NCBI RefSeq assembly: GCF_001618885.1
Contig: NZ_CP015114.1
Coordinates: forward strand, 1,798,001 to 1,862,000
Reading direction: 5' to 3'
From: Staphylococcus condimenti
Lineage (GTDB): Bacteria > Bacillota > Bacilli > Staphylococcales > Staphylococcaceae
DNA: 64,000 nucleotides
The notes under the pieces were generated by a model. The model searched no databases and had not been told where the DNA came from. It saw nothing but the letters and a program-made list of their open reading frames with translations. Positions 43,418 to 52,008 of the stretch are shown piece after piece (the first letter of the stretch is position 1; each line of letters opens with the position of its first letter). A program made the position numbers and the translations under genes.

Positions 43418-44503
43418 TTATCTATTATGCTTATTCAGCAACTCAACTGCATTGGTACTGAAGATATGTTGTTTTTCTTTATCTGTGAAGTAGTCTGTCT
43501 CTCTAATATTTTTCTCCATTTCAGCAATCCATCTATCCGGCGCAAAGTGTGCATCTGAACCAAAATGGAAATGGGAAATATCTGTCACTTCTTTAATACT
43601 CGCGAATGTTGAATCACCAGTTGAAAGAGCTGTATCGTAATGGAATTTTCTAATATAGTATGCGGCTGGTTGTGATAATGACGACCAGCGTCTAACGATG
43701 TGCGCGTAATTTTTAAACATTTTAGTGTAACGAAGAGGGTGTTTTAAGAACTCTTTTACAAAGCCGCCTTTTCCTTTTCTCATAATCATATCCACACGGT
43801 TTAAAGGATCTTCAAGAATATATTGTTCTGTTTTCAATGTTTCATCGATGCGCCATTCTAAATAAGGTAAAACACCGCCGGCATGTGCCAAAATAAAATC
43901 AATATTTGGATAACGTTCTAAAGTTCCACTTAGTATCAAGTTATTGGCAGCACGTGTTGTGTTGAATGTGAATTCTTCGATAAAATCTGTTGGAATATAC
44001 TCTGGCGGTACAAATTCTTTTTCGCTCGCACTAGGGTGAATGAAAACTACCGCATTTTTTTCGTGCAATAACTTCATAACTTTTTCAAACTTATCATTTC
44101 CTAAAAATTCTTCGCCATAGTTGGAATAAAGACCAACCCCATCTAATTTCAAGACGTCTAAAGCGTATTCAATTTCTTTTAAGCTCTCTTTAACATGAGG
44201 CATAGGAAGTAATGCGAAACTTTTAAAACGACCTGGATAATCTTTCTTAAGCTGTGCTTGGTATTCATTTACTTTACGTGCCACTTTTGCGGCATGTCGT
44301 TTTTTTAAAGGCATTGTGCCTGGTTCTGAAATAGATGTAACCCCTACATCAATATTTAATTCATCCATCATTTTAATGCTGTCTTCTGGTACCCAGTCTT
44401 TTATAGGAAATCCGCCAGCTGTAGAAACACCGGCTTTTTTAAGCTCATCTTTATAAGGCTTTGGAATAATATGATGATGTACATCAACGATTTGTCCTGC
44501 CAT
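43418..44503 (-). CDS. Amidohydrolase-2 / ACMSD-like metal enzyme
   Basis: This 361-residue TIM-barrel protein has the HxH metal pair in VDVHHHIIP (residues 6-14), a third His in VVFIHPSASEK (about 157), another in FILAHAGGVLPYLEWR (about 210) and the Asp in HFGSDAHFAPDRW (about 320). It belongs to the aminocarboxymuconate-semialdehyde decarboxylase group, which decarboxylates or hydrolyses small carboxylated rings. The substrate is unknown. AGGAAGTTGAG precedes the ATG. It is the second decarboxylase-like amidohydrolase in the window; this one keeps HxH, while the one at 10302 has EEH. Confidence 0.8.
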   Translation of the reverse strand: MAGQIVDVHHHIIPKPYKDELKKAGVSTAGGFPIKDWVPEDSIKMMDELNIDVGVTSISEPGTMPLKKRHAAKVARKVNEYQAQLKKDYPGRFKSFALLPMPHVKESLKEIEYALDVLKLDGVGLYSNYGEEFLGNDKFEKVMKLLHEKNAVVFIHPSASEKEFVPPEYIPTDFIEEFTFNTTRAANNLILSGTLERYPNIDFILAHAGGVLPYLEWRIDETLKTEQYILEDPLNRVDMIMRKGKGGFVKEFLKHPLRYTKMFKNYAHIVRRWSSLSQPAAYYIRKFHYDTALSTGDSTFASIKEVTDISHFHFGSDAHFAPDRWIAEMEKNIRETDYFTDKEKQHIFSTNAVELLNKHNR

Positions 44504-44686
44504 AATCTCAACTTCCTTTCGTCATTAAATTGATTGATACTATCAACTAATTATATATGTATCTATTCACGTAATTTGAAAGGATAAAACACAAAGAAAC
44601 CTGAAAGATTTTAAAGAAAGAGAAAAAGCTTCTAAATTAATCCTCTTTAGTAAAGTTATAACTCATAGCAAATTATTCACCTTTTT

Positions 44687-44721
44687 AAATGTAAACTTTT
44701 TAAAATTAAAAGTTTACATTT
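44687..44721. promoter_or_regulatory. BirA operator of the bioYDA operon
   Basis: ATGTAAAC, 15 bases, GTTTACAT: a long inverted repeat (AAATGTAAACTTTT with AAAAGTTTACATTT). It fits the Gram-positive BirA box GTAAAC-N15-GTTTAC and lies about 40 bases before bioY. Confidence 0.85.
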
Positions 44722-44760
44722 GGCGTTTGAAATAATAATATAAGTTTGGGGGTGAACATC

Positions 44761-45324
44761 ATGAAAACACGAGAACTTGTTCTCATTAGTTTATTTACAG
44801 CTTTAACCATTATTTCGAGTATGCTGCATTTTACACTAGGGCCGATACCTTTTTCTCTGCAAATTGTAGTGGTATTTATCGTTGCTCATTTATTTAGTGT
44901 AAGAGTAGCGTTTTGGAGCCAAGCGCTTTATGTCATTATGGGACTGATCGGCTTGCCTGTCTTTGCGAGCGGAGGTGGTCTTTTTTATGTAATAAAGCCT
45001 ACATTCGGTTTCTTAATTGGCTTTGTTGTCGCAGCACTAGTGATGTCTTTATTGAAGCAACGTTTAACAAACAGTAATTTTATCAATACGTTTGCTATCA
45101 ATATGGTCGGTACAGTCATTATTTACATATTCGGCTGTGTTTATTTTTATTTCATTATGAATTTTGTGGCAAACACACCGATTACAGTTAATCAGACATT
45201 CACTAGTATTGTCTTATTAAGTGCACCTGGAGATATTATCTTAGGCGGTGTTACAGCAATATTAATTTTACGCTTAGAAAAAATCATGAAGGGGAGCGGG
45301 ATGTATGAAGGTCTTCGTCACTAG
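44761..45324 (+). CDS. bioY: Biotin transporter BioY
   Basis: This 187-residue ECF S-component has six helices. The N-terminus (VLISLFTALTIISSMLHFTLGPIPFSLQI) and GLPVFASGGGLFYVIKPTFGFLIGF (about 66-90) are BioY signatures involved in biotin binding. It works alone or with an ECF energy module to import biotin. ATG 44761 follows GGGGGTG. It heads a bioY-bioD-bioA operon and overlaps bioD by 20 bases. A BirA operator upstream implies repression when biotin is plentiful. Confidence 0.92.
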   Translation: MKTRELVLISLFTALTIISSMLHFTLGPIPFSLQIVVVFIVAHLFSVRVAFWSQALYVIMGLIGLPVFASGGGLFYVIKPTFGFLIGFVVAALVMSLLKQRLTNSNFINTFAINMVGTVIIYIFGCVYFYFIMNFVANTPITVNQTFTSIVLLSAPGDIILGGVTAILILRLEKIMKGSGMYEGLRH

Positions 45325-45979
45325 CACTGGAACAGATGTTGGAAAAACATATGTTACTTTGCTAATTTATCAAGCTTTAAGCAAAGCAGGATATAACGTT
45401 GGCATCTATAAACCATTTCAAACAGAAGAACAAGAACCAGGGGTATATCCAGATTTAGAAGAATATAAAAAAGCGAGCGGTCTCACTTATGATGAAACGT
45501 CATTATATACGTTTCATGAGCCTGTATCGCCTCATTTAGGTTTCAAACTTGAACCTGAACAACAATTGAATAAAGAAAGCGTGATTGAAAAAGCTGAGGC
45601 GCTTAATCAAAAATATGACATTCTATTAATTGAAGGCGCCGGTGGCTTAGGCGTTCCTATTTATGAGGATGATAACGGCTTTTATATGACTGAGGATTTA
45701 ATCAAAGATACGGCAGACAAGGTTTTAAGTGTAGTTCCTTCTAAACTTGGTGCTATCAGCGATATTATTATGCATCAGTATTTTTTAAACCAGCATCATT
45801 TACCAGGAAATATTTTGGTTATGAATCGTTTCGATGACTCTATGATTGCACAAGACAATCACGAAACGTTAGAGCGTTATTTAAACCGCTCAATTTTCAC
45901 TTTGACAGAAGGGGCAAATGTCTCAGAAGTCCCTGATGAATTATTACATAGTTTAATAAGGGGTGGCATAAATGAATAA
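45305..45979 (+). CDS. bioD: Dethiobiotin synthetase
   Basis: This 224-residue P-loop enzyme has the ATP site TSTGTDVGKTYVTL (residues 6-19), the substrate lysine in YKPFQTE (about 37) and the ribose-region motif LIEGAGGLGVPI (about 107). It converts 7,8-diaminopelargonate, CO2 and ATP to dethiobiotin. It overlaps bioY upstream and bioA downstream (8 bases), indicating translational coupling. The length is typical. Confidence 0.93.
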   Translation: MKVFVTSTGTDVGKTYVTLLIYQALSKAGYNVGIYKPFQTEEQEPGVYPDLEEYKKASGLTYDETSLYTFHEPVSPHLGFKLEPEQQLNKESVIEKAEALNQKYDILLIEGAGGLGVPIYEDDNGFYMTEDLIKDTADKVLSVVPSKLGAISDIIMHQYFLNQHHLPGNILVMNRFDDSMIAQDNHETLERYLNRSIFTLTEGANVSEVPDELLHSLIRGGINE

Positions 45980-47330
45980 AACAGAATTAATACAAGATGA
46001 CCATGATTATGTATGGCATCCTTTTACACAAATGGGTGTCTATTCAGAAGCAGATCCAATTATTATTGAACGTGGGGAAGGCAGTTACCTTTACGATGTA
46101 AACGGCAAAGCGTATCTCGATGGTTATGCTTCTTTATGGGTGAACGTTCACGGCCATAATAATGCGCGGTTGAATGCTGCGATTAATGAGCAGCTTGGTA
46201 AAATAGCACATTCTACTCTGCTCGGATCTTCAAATGTACCGTCAATCGAACTTGCAAAGCGTTTAATAGAAATTACACCAAGCAATTTACGGAAAGTGTT
46301 CTACTCGGATACGGGAAGTGCTTCTGTAGAAATTGCGATTAAAATGGCTTACCAATATTGGAAAAATAAAGATCCTGAAAAGTATGCCTCAAAAAAGAAA
46401 TTCCTAACACTTAAAAGCGGCTATCATGGAGATACTATAGGTGCAGTAAGTGTCGGGGGCATTGATGCTTTTCATGCGATTTTCAAAGATTTAATTTTTG
46501 AAAACATACAAGTTGGCTGTCCTTCTGTATTTAAATCAGATTATGAAACAGAAGCAGAGTTAATTGACGGTATAACCGCTGAAATACGAGAAATATTAGA
46601 AAAACAAAGTGAAGAAATATGTGGCTTTGTTGTTGAACCTTTAGTACAAGGAGCAACTGGATTATACACACAACCTGTACAATTTTTAAAGGAAGTCGAA
46701 AAATTGTGCCGAGAATTCGGTATTTTATTAATTGTAGATGAAGTGGCAACAGGATTTGGCCGCACGGGTACTATGTTTGCATGTGAACGTGCAGATGTAA
46801 ATCCAGATATTATGTGTTTGGCTAAAGGGATTACAGGCGGCTATTTACCACTTGCGGCTACACTGACTTCGCAAGAAGTATACGATGCTTTCTTAAGCGG
46901 CAGTCATGCAGAGAAGACTTTCTTCCACGGTCATACGTATACTGGCAACCAAGTGACATGTTCTGCTGCTATTGAAAACTTGAATTTATTCGAAGAAACT
47001 AATTTGATTGCACACATTGAGAAAACATCAGCATTATTGAAAAGTGAACTAGAAGCATTAAGTGACTTAGATTATGTAGGTAATATTCGAGGTTACGGAT
47101 TAATGTATGGAGTGGAACTGGTAGATCCGGAAAATACAGAAAAGCCGCTATCCATACCGACAGTTGAAAAAATTATTCAAACATGCAAAGAAAATGGTTT
47201 GATGATTCGTAATTTAGAAAATGTAATTACGTTTGTACCTGTATTGAATATGAGCGAAACAGAAATTAAAAAAATGACAGATATTTTTAAACGAGCTTTA
47301 AACCATGTGATGCATGAAACAAAAGTTTGA
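45972..47330 (+). CDS. bioA: Adenosylmethionine-8-amino-7-oxononanoate aminotransferase
   Basis: This 452-residue class-III aminotransferase has the N-terminal WHPFTQMG (residues 15-22) specific for BioA, Tyr in GYHGDTIGAVSVGG, the PLP Asp in LIVDEVATGFGRTG (about 255) and the Schiff-base lysine in CLAKGITGGYLPLA (about 280). It transfers the amino group to KAPA to make 7,8-diaminopelargonate. It is the last gene of the operon; a terminator follows immediately, so bioB and bioF are not in this transcript. Confidence 0.94.
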   Translation: MNKTELIQDDHDYVWHPFTQMGVYSEADPIIIERGEGSYLYDVNGKAYLDGYASLWVNVHGHNNARLNAAINEQLGKIAHSTLLGSSNVPSIELAKRLIEITPSNLRKVFYSDTGSASVEIAIKMAYQYWKNKDPEKYASKKKFLTLKSGYHGDTIGAVSVGGIDAFHAIFKDLIFENIQVGCPSVFKSDYETEAELIDGITAEIREILEKQSEEICGFVVEPLVQGATGLYTQPVQFLKEVEKLCREFGILLIVDEVATGFGRTGTMFACERADVNPDIMCLAKGITGGYLPLAATLTSQEVYDAFLSGSHAEKTFFHGHTYTGNQVTCSAAIENLNLFEETNLIAHIEKTSALLKSELEALSDLDYVGNIRGYGLMYGVELVDPENTEKPLSIPTVEKIIQTCKENGLMIRNLENVITFVPVLNMSETEIKKMTDIFKRALNHVMHETKV

Positions 47331-47339
47331 TTAAAAAAC

Positions 47340-47382
47340 ACCTCTTATGACCATAAAATAGAGTTATAAGAGGTTTGTTTTT
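47340..47382 (+). terminator. Terminator of bioYDA
   Basis: ACCTCTTAT and ATAAGAGGT form a stem followed by TTGTTTTTT. Confidence 0.82.
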
Positions 47383-47507
47383 TGAACATACTTAAAACTT
47401 TACAAATTTTATTGCTAAAAGCATATAAATGATATAAAAGTTGTATGCCATTGTGTATACTACAGATAAAGTATAACAATCCACAAATAGATAACGGAGG
47501 TTATGGA

Positions 47508-48503
47508 ATGAAATTGAGATATCTGACTGCTGGTTTACTAGCATCAACTTTATTATTGACGGCGTGTGGACAAGGGGAAAAAAACGAAGATACAAAATCA
47601 GAAAGCAAGTCTGATTCAGGAAACAAAAATGACGGATCAGGGTTCAGCAATTCAAGTAAGAAAGATGATAGTAATTCAAGCTCTGAACATTCATCATCAC
47701 ATTCTGATTCAAAAGACAATTCTAATTCAAACGATGATAGTTCGAATAGTGATAGTTCTGAAAATGAAGATACCAACAGTCCTCAGTATTTAGCTAAAGT
47801 TTGGGCAGCGGCATTGCCTGCATATAGAGATACAGGCAGAGGACAATTTGATGATATAACGATTACACATTATGATGTGTCGGGTAACGTGCTTAATCCA
47901 TATAACGCAAATAATACAGTGAAGTTTCCTGAAGGCACACAAACACTCTCTGGTTCGCCGACTGCAGCAGGTAGTGTAACTTATAGCAATAATGGAGACG
48001 GTACGATTAATGTATACAGCGTACCAACACACTTTCATGATCATGAATGGTTAGAGGATCCAGAGTTCAGTCAAAGTGAATCAGAACGAATTATGGATAA
48101 TCCAAAAGTTGTAAAATTATATGATGACAATCAATCTGCTTTAGATGAGATTGCTTCTAAGATAGAAGAAGGCGGACATCTTAAAGAAGATATTGTAAAT
48201 TATAATGGAAGCGACAGTTTGAGTAGTTCGGAAGACTCCGACAGTTCTAGTGAAGATGATTCATCTTCAGATGACAGCAGTTCTTCTGAAGAAGTCACTC
48301 GTGAAAATGTGATTGATAAAGTTGAAGAATATGAAGGTCATAACCTAGATACGAGTACTTACACATATAAAGAACCTGAACAAAAAAGCGATGGCAGCTG
48401 GGGCTTCTCATTTGATGATAAAGAGGGCAACTTAGCAGGTTCATATATTGTAGATCCCGATGGTAATGTCACTGAATATGATGCAGATGGAAATGAAGTT
48501 TAA
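47508..48503 (+). CDS. Lipoprotein with serine/aspartate-rich linkers
   Basis: This 331-residue protein has a canonical lipobox (ASTLLLTAC, Cys 20). Residues 25-95 are a Ser/Asp/Asn low-complexity spacer. A globular domain (about 95-230; YLAKVWAAALPAYR, FPEGTQTLSGSP, NNGDGTINVY, DNPKVVKLYDD) is shared with the protein at 48691. A second Ser/Asp stretch (about 235-262) leads to a C-terminal beta domain (GSWGFSFDDKEGNLAGSY). GGAGG seven bases before ATG 47508 fixes the start. It is presumably anchored to the outer membrane face, spanning the wall; the function is unknown. Confidence 0.75.
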   Translation: MKLRYLTAGLLASTLLLTACGQGEKNEDTKSESKSDSGNKNDGSGFSNSSKKDDSNSSSEHSSSHSDSKDNSNSNDDSSNSDSSENEDTNSPQYLAKVWAAALPAYRDTGRGQFDDITITHYDVSGNVLNPYNANNTVKFPEGTQTLSGSPTAAGSVTYSNNGDGTINVYSVPTHFHDHEWLEDPEFSQSESERIMDNPKVVKLYDDNQSALDEIASKIEEGGHLKEDIVNYNGSDSLSSSEDSDSSSEDDSSSDDSSSSEEVTRENVIDKVEEYEGHNLDTSTYTYKEPEQKSDGSWGFSFDDKEGNLAGSYIVDPDGNVTEYDADGNEV

Positions 48504-48690
48504 TATTAAATTAATAAAGTAACACAAATGCCTTAGCGACCGTACTCAATCGTGTTTTATTTCTGAATTAAGGGAACTTTTTCAAAATATTTTGTTATTT
48601 TACACATATTTTGTATCTGAGCGTGTATAGTACTAATAAGCAACATGTTTTCGAAACTTTTTCCAAAACGAGATAAAACAGGAGGTCAGT

Positions 48691-49236
48691 ATGATGTTCA
48701 AATATGTAGCGGCTGGGGTATTAGCCTCAACATTAGTTGTAACAGCATCCGGACAAGATGAAAAAGGCGAGAAGACGAGTGATAACGGAAATCTATTGCA
48801 AGCAGTAACGCAAGGTAACGTAGTAGAAGCTGGTGCAGTAACTACTACTGCTTACCAAAAAGAAATAGCCAAAGTTTGGTTAGCGGGATTACCGGATTAT
48901 CAAAATAAAAACGTACCAAATGGTTTTGAAATTAATGTGAAAGATGTATCTGGCCAAGCAGTCAATCCGAATATGCCTGATGCGTCTGCAAAATATCCGC
49001 AAGGTACAAAAGCATTATATGGTAGTGCAAGTATTGATGGTCACGTTGTTTATAAAGAAAATGGTGATGGAACAATTAGTGTTTATGATTCACCGATGCA
49101 CTTCTCTGGTCCAGATTGGGCAAGAGCAGATTATAACAAAACAGAGACTCAAAAAATTATCGATAATCCAAAAGTAGTTACACCTTATAACGGTGATGAA
49201 GCAACTATTTCTGCATATGCTTCTACAGTAAAATAA
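48691..49236 (+). CDS. Paralogue of the preceding lipoprotein, lipobox cysteine lost
   Basis: This 181-residue protein shares its N-terminal signal (VAAGVLASTLVVTASGQDEK) and globular domain (AKVWLAGLPDYQ, YPQGTKALYGSA, ENGDGTISVYDSP, DNPKVVTPYNGD) with the product of 47508-48503. It lacks the Ser-rich spacer and C-terminal domain. The lipobox reads TAS-GQ instead of TAC-GQ: codon TCC where Cys would be TGC or TGT, one base away from TGC. It may therefore be secreted by ordinary signal peptidase instead of lipid-anchored. AGGAGG precedes the ATG. Confidence 0.75.
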   Translation: MMFKYVAAGVLASTLVVTASGQDEKGEKTSDNGNLLQAVTQGNVVEAGAVTTTAYQKEIAKVWLAGLPDYQNKNVPNGFEINVKDVSGQAVNPNMPDASAKYPQGTKALYGSASIDGHVVYKENGDGTISVYDSPMHFSGPDWARADYNKTETQKIIDNPKVVTPYNGDEATISAYASTVK

Positions 49237-49250
49237 TAGTCAGACATAAA

Positions 49251-49294
49251 GAAGCACCTATCCTTCAAGTGGTGAGAAGGATGGGTGCTTTTAT
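49251..49294. terminator. Bidirectional terminator
   Basis: AAGCACCTATCCTTC and GAAGGATGGGTGCTT pair with one bulge, between convergent genes. Confidence 0.85.
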
Positions 49295-50439
49295 TATTTT
49301 CGATATTGATTGAAATCAATAACGTTATTATTATTGTTAGATTGCGGAGGTTCGGTATGATTTGAATCCTCTTTTTCTGTTTCTAGTTGTTCGAACAACT
49401 TTGCTAAATCTTCTTCAGACTTAATTTTTCCATCCATTATTTGTGTAATGACTTGAGCAACTTCATCTTCATCATCTTCATCAAGTCCGATTAATTCAGC
49501 AATCATGTCGCGCATACCTTCATCTTGGCCAGCTTCAGCAAATGCTGCAATCGCATCTTCCACATTGTCAGGTGTTTTGTCTGTCATGGCTTGCAGCTTT
49601 TTCATTTGAGCCAATTCTTCATACATTTCTCTTTCTTCAGGTGAAACTAAATCTAACGGGTCGATACCTTTGAAGGTGAAGTATTCTTGTAAGAATTCGA
49701 ATACATCTACAGGCATGTATAAAATATGAGATAATTCATCTTTACCGATAATAAAGACTTCTAAATCTAATTCTCCCATTTCGTCATAAGGAATGGTATT
49801 GCGATTTTCAATTATAAAGTAAGCGATAAGACCAAGAGCATCAGGACTTAAACGATCAAATAATTCAAATGGATCTTCCATAAATTTATCTTCGATTAAG
49901 TTGACAATGTAGTCCTCATTGCCTTTAGAGAAACCTTTGATTTTGAAAATACGGCAGATCTCTTTTAAATCTTTGACATAGAAATTATATAAATAATTTC
50001 GTAAATATAAATGTTCATACTCATAGCGTGCTTCTTCGGTGAAATGCATATCTATCAACATTTCCATTTCTTCATCATCTAATGGTGTTAATGGACGATA
50101 CTTACCGCCTAAGACGTATCGATTATATTTATTTAAAAAATCCACATCAATATAATAGCTGTCTTTTTCTAGAGACATTAGATAGTTTGTTGTCATTAAA
50201 TATTCCATTTCGTGTGCTTGTGTGCTTGGTAATGCAGGTGTATCTGTTTCTGATATAATTAAACCTTCAATCAATTGTTTTTCTGTGTTGGAAATATGTT
50301 TAGCAAACTCACGATAAATTTGTTCTTCCGGTACATTTCCAGAATGGCTTTTAGTAAAGTCTTTATCTTTATTGAAAGCTTCAATCGCAGCGAGAAGTTG
50401 AAGTTTATTGCCTTTAACGCTTAAAGGGAATCGTTCCAA
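49294..50439 (-). CDS. Large hypothetical cytoplasmic protein
   Basis: This 381-residue acidic, helical protein has no membrane segments. Residues about 155-200 (YVKDLKEICRIFKIKGFSKGNEDYIVNLIEDKF) look like a SAP/Rho-N-type helix-extension-helix motif, which in other proteins touches nucleic acid. The C-terminal third is very acidic (GLDEDDEDEVAQ) with an Asn-rich tail (SNNNNNVIDFNQYRK). I do not recognise the family. The SD (GAGGTGACC before ATG) is good. The gene is monocistronic. Confidence 0.7.
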   Translation of the reverse strand: MERFPLSVKGNKLQLLAAIEAFNKDKDFTKSHSGNVPEEQIYREFAKHISNTEKQLIEGLIISETDTPALPSTQAHEMEYLMTTNYLMSLEKDSYYIDVDFLNKYNRYVLGGKYRPLTPLDDEEMEMLIDMHFTEEARYEYEHLYLRNYLYNFYVKDLKEICRIFKIKGFSKGNEDYIVNLIEDKFMEDPFELFDRLSPDALGLIAYFIIENRNTIPYDEMGELDLEVFIIGKDELSHILYMPVDVFEFLQEYFTFKGIDPLDLVSPEEREMYEELAQMKKLQAMTDKTPDNVEDAIAAFAEAGQDEGMRDMIAELIGLDEDDEDEVAQVITQIMDGKIKSEEDLAKLFEQLETEKEDSNHTEPPQSNNNNNVIDFNQYRK

Positions 50440-50580
50440 AATAGGTCACCTCATGAATAGTAGATTTACTTTACACTACATTTTAACGTAATGTAGACGT
50501 ATGACCTAATAATTACACTATTTTATTGGGAAATATGGTAAATTGATAGATAGAAATCCTGCAAACAAGGAGAACAAACA

Positions 50581-50766
50581 ATGGATATGACAACTATCGT
50601 TTTTGCATTAATTATATTAGTAAGCTTTTTATTAACTAATATGATTTCCAATCGATTTATTAAATACAAAGACAGTACAGGTTTATTCCTGCTTACTCGT
50701 GTCGGTATTTTTATAGGTATCTATCTTGTTTTATTTGGTATATATTATTTATTATTCTTAACTTAA
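50581..50766 (+). CDS. Small membrane protein, unknown
   Basis: This 61-residue protein has two hydrophobic helices (residues 5-21 and 36-59) joined by a short basic loop (NRFIKYKDSTG). AAGGAG eight bases before the ATG and a strong terminator behind it support a real gene. No family is recognised. Confidence 0.7.
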   Translation: MDMTTIVFALIILVSFLLTNMISNRFIKYKDSTGLFLLTRVGIFIGIYLVLFGIYYLLFLT

Positions 50767-50792
50767 AAATACGATAAGTCTTTTGGAAAAGA

Positions 50793-50857
50793 AAGCCGGA
50801 AGTACAGACGAAACTGAGATGTTTATTTCTCAGCTTCCGAAGTGCTTCCGGTTTTTT
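50793..50857 (+). terminator. Terminator of the small membrane protein gene
   Basis: AAGCCGGAAG and CTTCCGGTTTTTT form the outer stem, with CTGAGA/TCTCAG as an inner stem. Confidence 0.8.
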
Positions 50858-50899
50858 ATGGTTATACATTAAAATAAATTCTATTTTTAATTTTAATGT

Positions 50900-51604
50900 T
50901 TATACAGGTCGAACTGTAATTTCGTTTACATTAACATAGTCTGGTTGAGATAAAGCATACACAACAGCGTTTGCGATATCTTTAGGTTCTAGTTTTTTAC
51001 GATCTTGCGGTTGATCATGACTTCTCGTTTCTGTGTCGACTGCACCAGGAGAGATGCTTGTTGCACGAATACCTGTTCTAGCAAGCTCTTTTTCTAAACC
51101 TTGTGTAATTGCATGAACTGCTGTTTTTGTAGCACTGTAGATAGTGCTGTATTTAGTCACTTCAAATCCTGAAATAGAAGCAATATTAAAAATGTGGCCG
51201 CTAGATTGCTGCTGGAAATGCGGCATTACAGCATTAATAGCATATAATAACCCTTTCACATTTACATCAATCATGTCATCCCATGCTTCAACTTGACCAT
51301 CTGTAATTTTAGAAGACTTCATTTGGCCGGCACTGTTAACTAAAATATCGACATGTCCGAACTGTTCAATTGTTTGTTTCACGACATTATTGACTTCATC
51401 ACGGTTGGTAACATCAGCAGCCATAATATCAAAATGCTTAGCACCTGATTTACGTAATTCTGCAGATACTGCTTCAAGTTTATCTTCACTGCGTGCCACT
51501 AATACTACTGTTGCACCTTCATTTGCTAGTTTCAGTGCGATTGCTTTACCAATGCCGCTGCTGGCGCCTGTAATGATGGCTACTTTTTTATAGATTTCAG
51601 TCAT
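50900..51604 (-). CDS. Short-chain dehydrogenase/reductase
   Basis: This 234-residue classical SDR has the cofactor motif ITGASSGIG (residues 11-19), ARSE suggesting NADP(H), NSAGQM (about 89), the Ser in [11 protein letters not shown] (about 139) and the catalytic YSATK (about 152). [10 protein letters not shown] marks the C-terminal substrate loop. The substrate is unknown; it resembles clavaldehyde or serine-dehydrogenase-like SDRs of Firmicutes. AAGGCGGAG precedes the ATG. It is monocistronic, with no clear terminator. Confidence 0.85.
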   Translation of the reverse strand: MTEIYKKVAIITGASSGIGKAIALKLANEGATVVLVARSEDKLEAVSAELRKSGAKHFDIMAADVTNRDEVNNVVKQTIEQFGHVDILVNSAGQMKSSKITDGQVEAWDDMIDVNVKGLLYAINAVMPHFQQQSSGHIFNIASISGFEVTKYSTIYSATKTAVHAITQGLEKELARTGIRATSISPGAVDTETRSHDQPQDRKKLEPKDIANAVVYALSQPDYVNVNEITVRPV

Positions 51605-52008
51605 TTATACTCCGCCTTTCATTTTAATGAATTATCTCTACAATATCATAATACCTTTTCTGATATAGGACTAAGCAAGAGATAAGATTCGTTTCCTGGT
51701 GCTATATGGCAAAGTGGTGAAATGTATTGTTCAACAAATCATTAGATATTAACATTCAAAAATGAATAAGTATTTATTATAGAAGAAACACAACATATTG
51801 AAGTAAGTTTATATGGTTTTCGCAGAAAAGCTGTGAGTCCCATTCTGATAACATTTTACAATGATATTGAAGGCAAGAAATTGGTGATTAAGGATGAAAC
51901 GCTTTCATTTTTATCGTACAATTGGGATACAATTAGATTGTGAACGCGTAAAGCGGTGAGGGTCGCTGATTGAAACGGGCAAGATATAGAGAGAAAGGGG
52001 AGTCTAAT
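51605..52008. other. Intergenic region before the glutamate-synthase-like gene
   Basis: About 400 bases with no convincing ORF. TGAAACGCTTTCA (51894-51906) resembles a cre site one base too short. It is about 100 bases upstream of the flavoprotein gene. Confidence 0.35.

Noticed and set aside
47501..47776. 91-codon minus-strand ORF rich in Ser, Glu and Leu
   Set aside because: Mirror of the Ser/Asp repeat codons of the lipoprotein gene.
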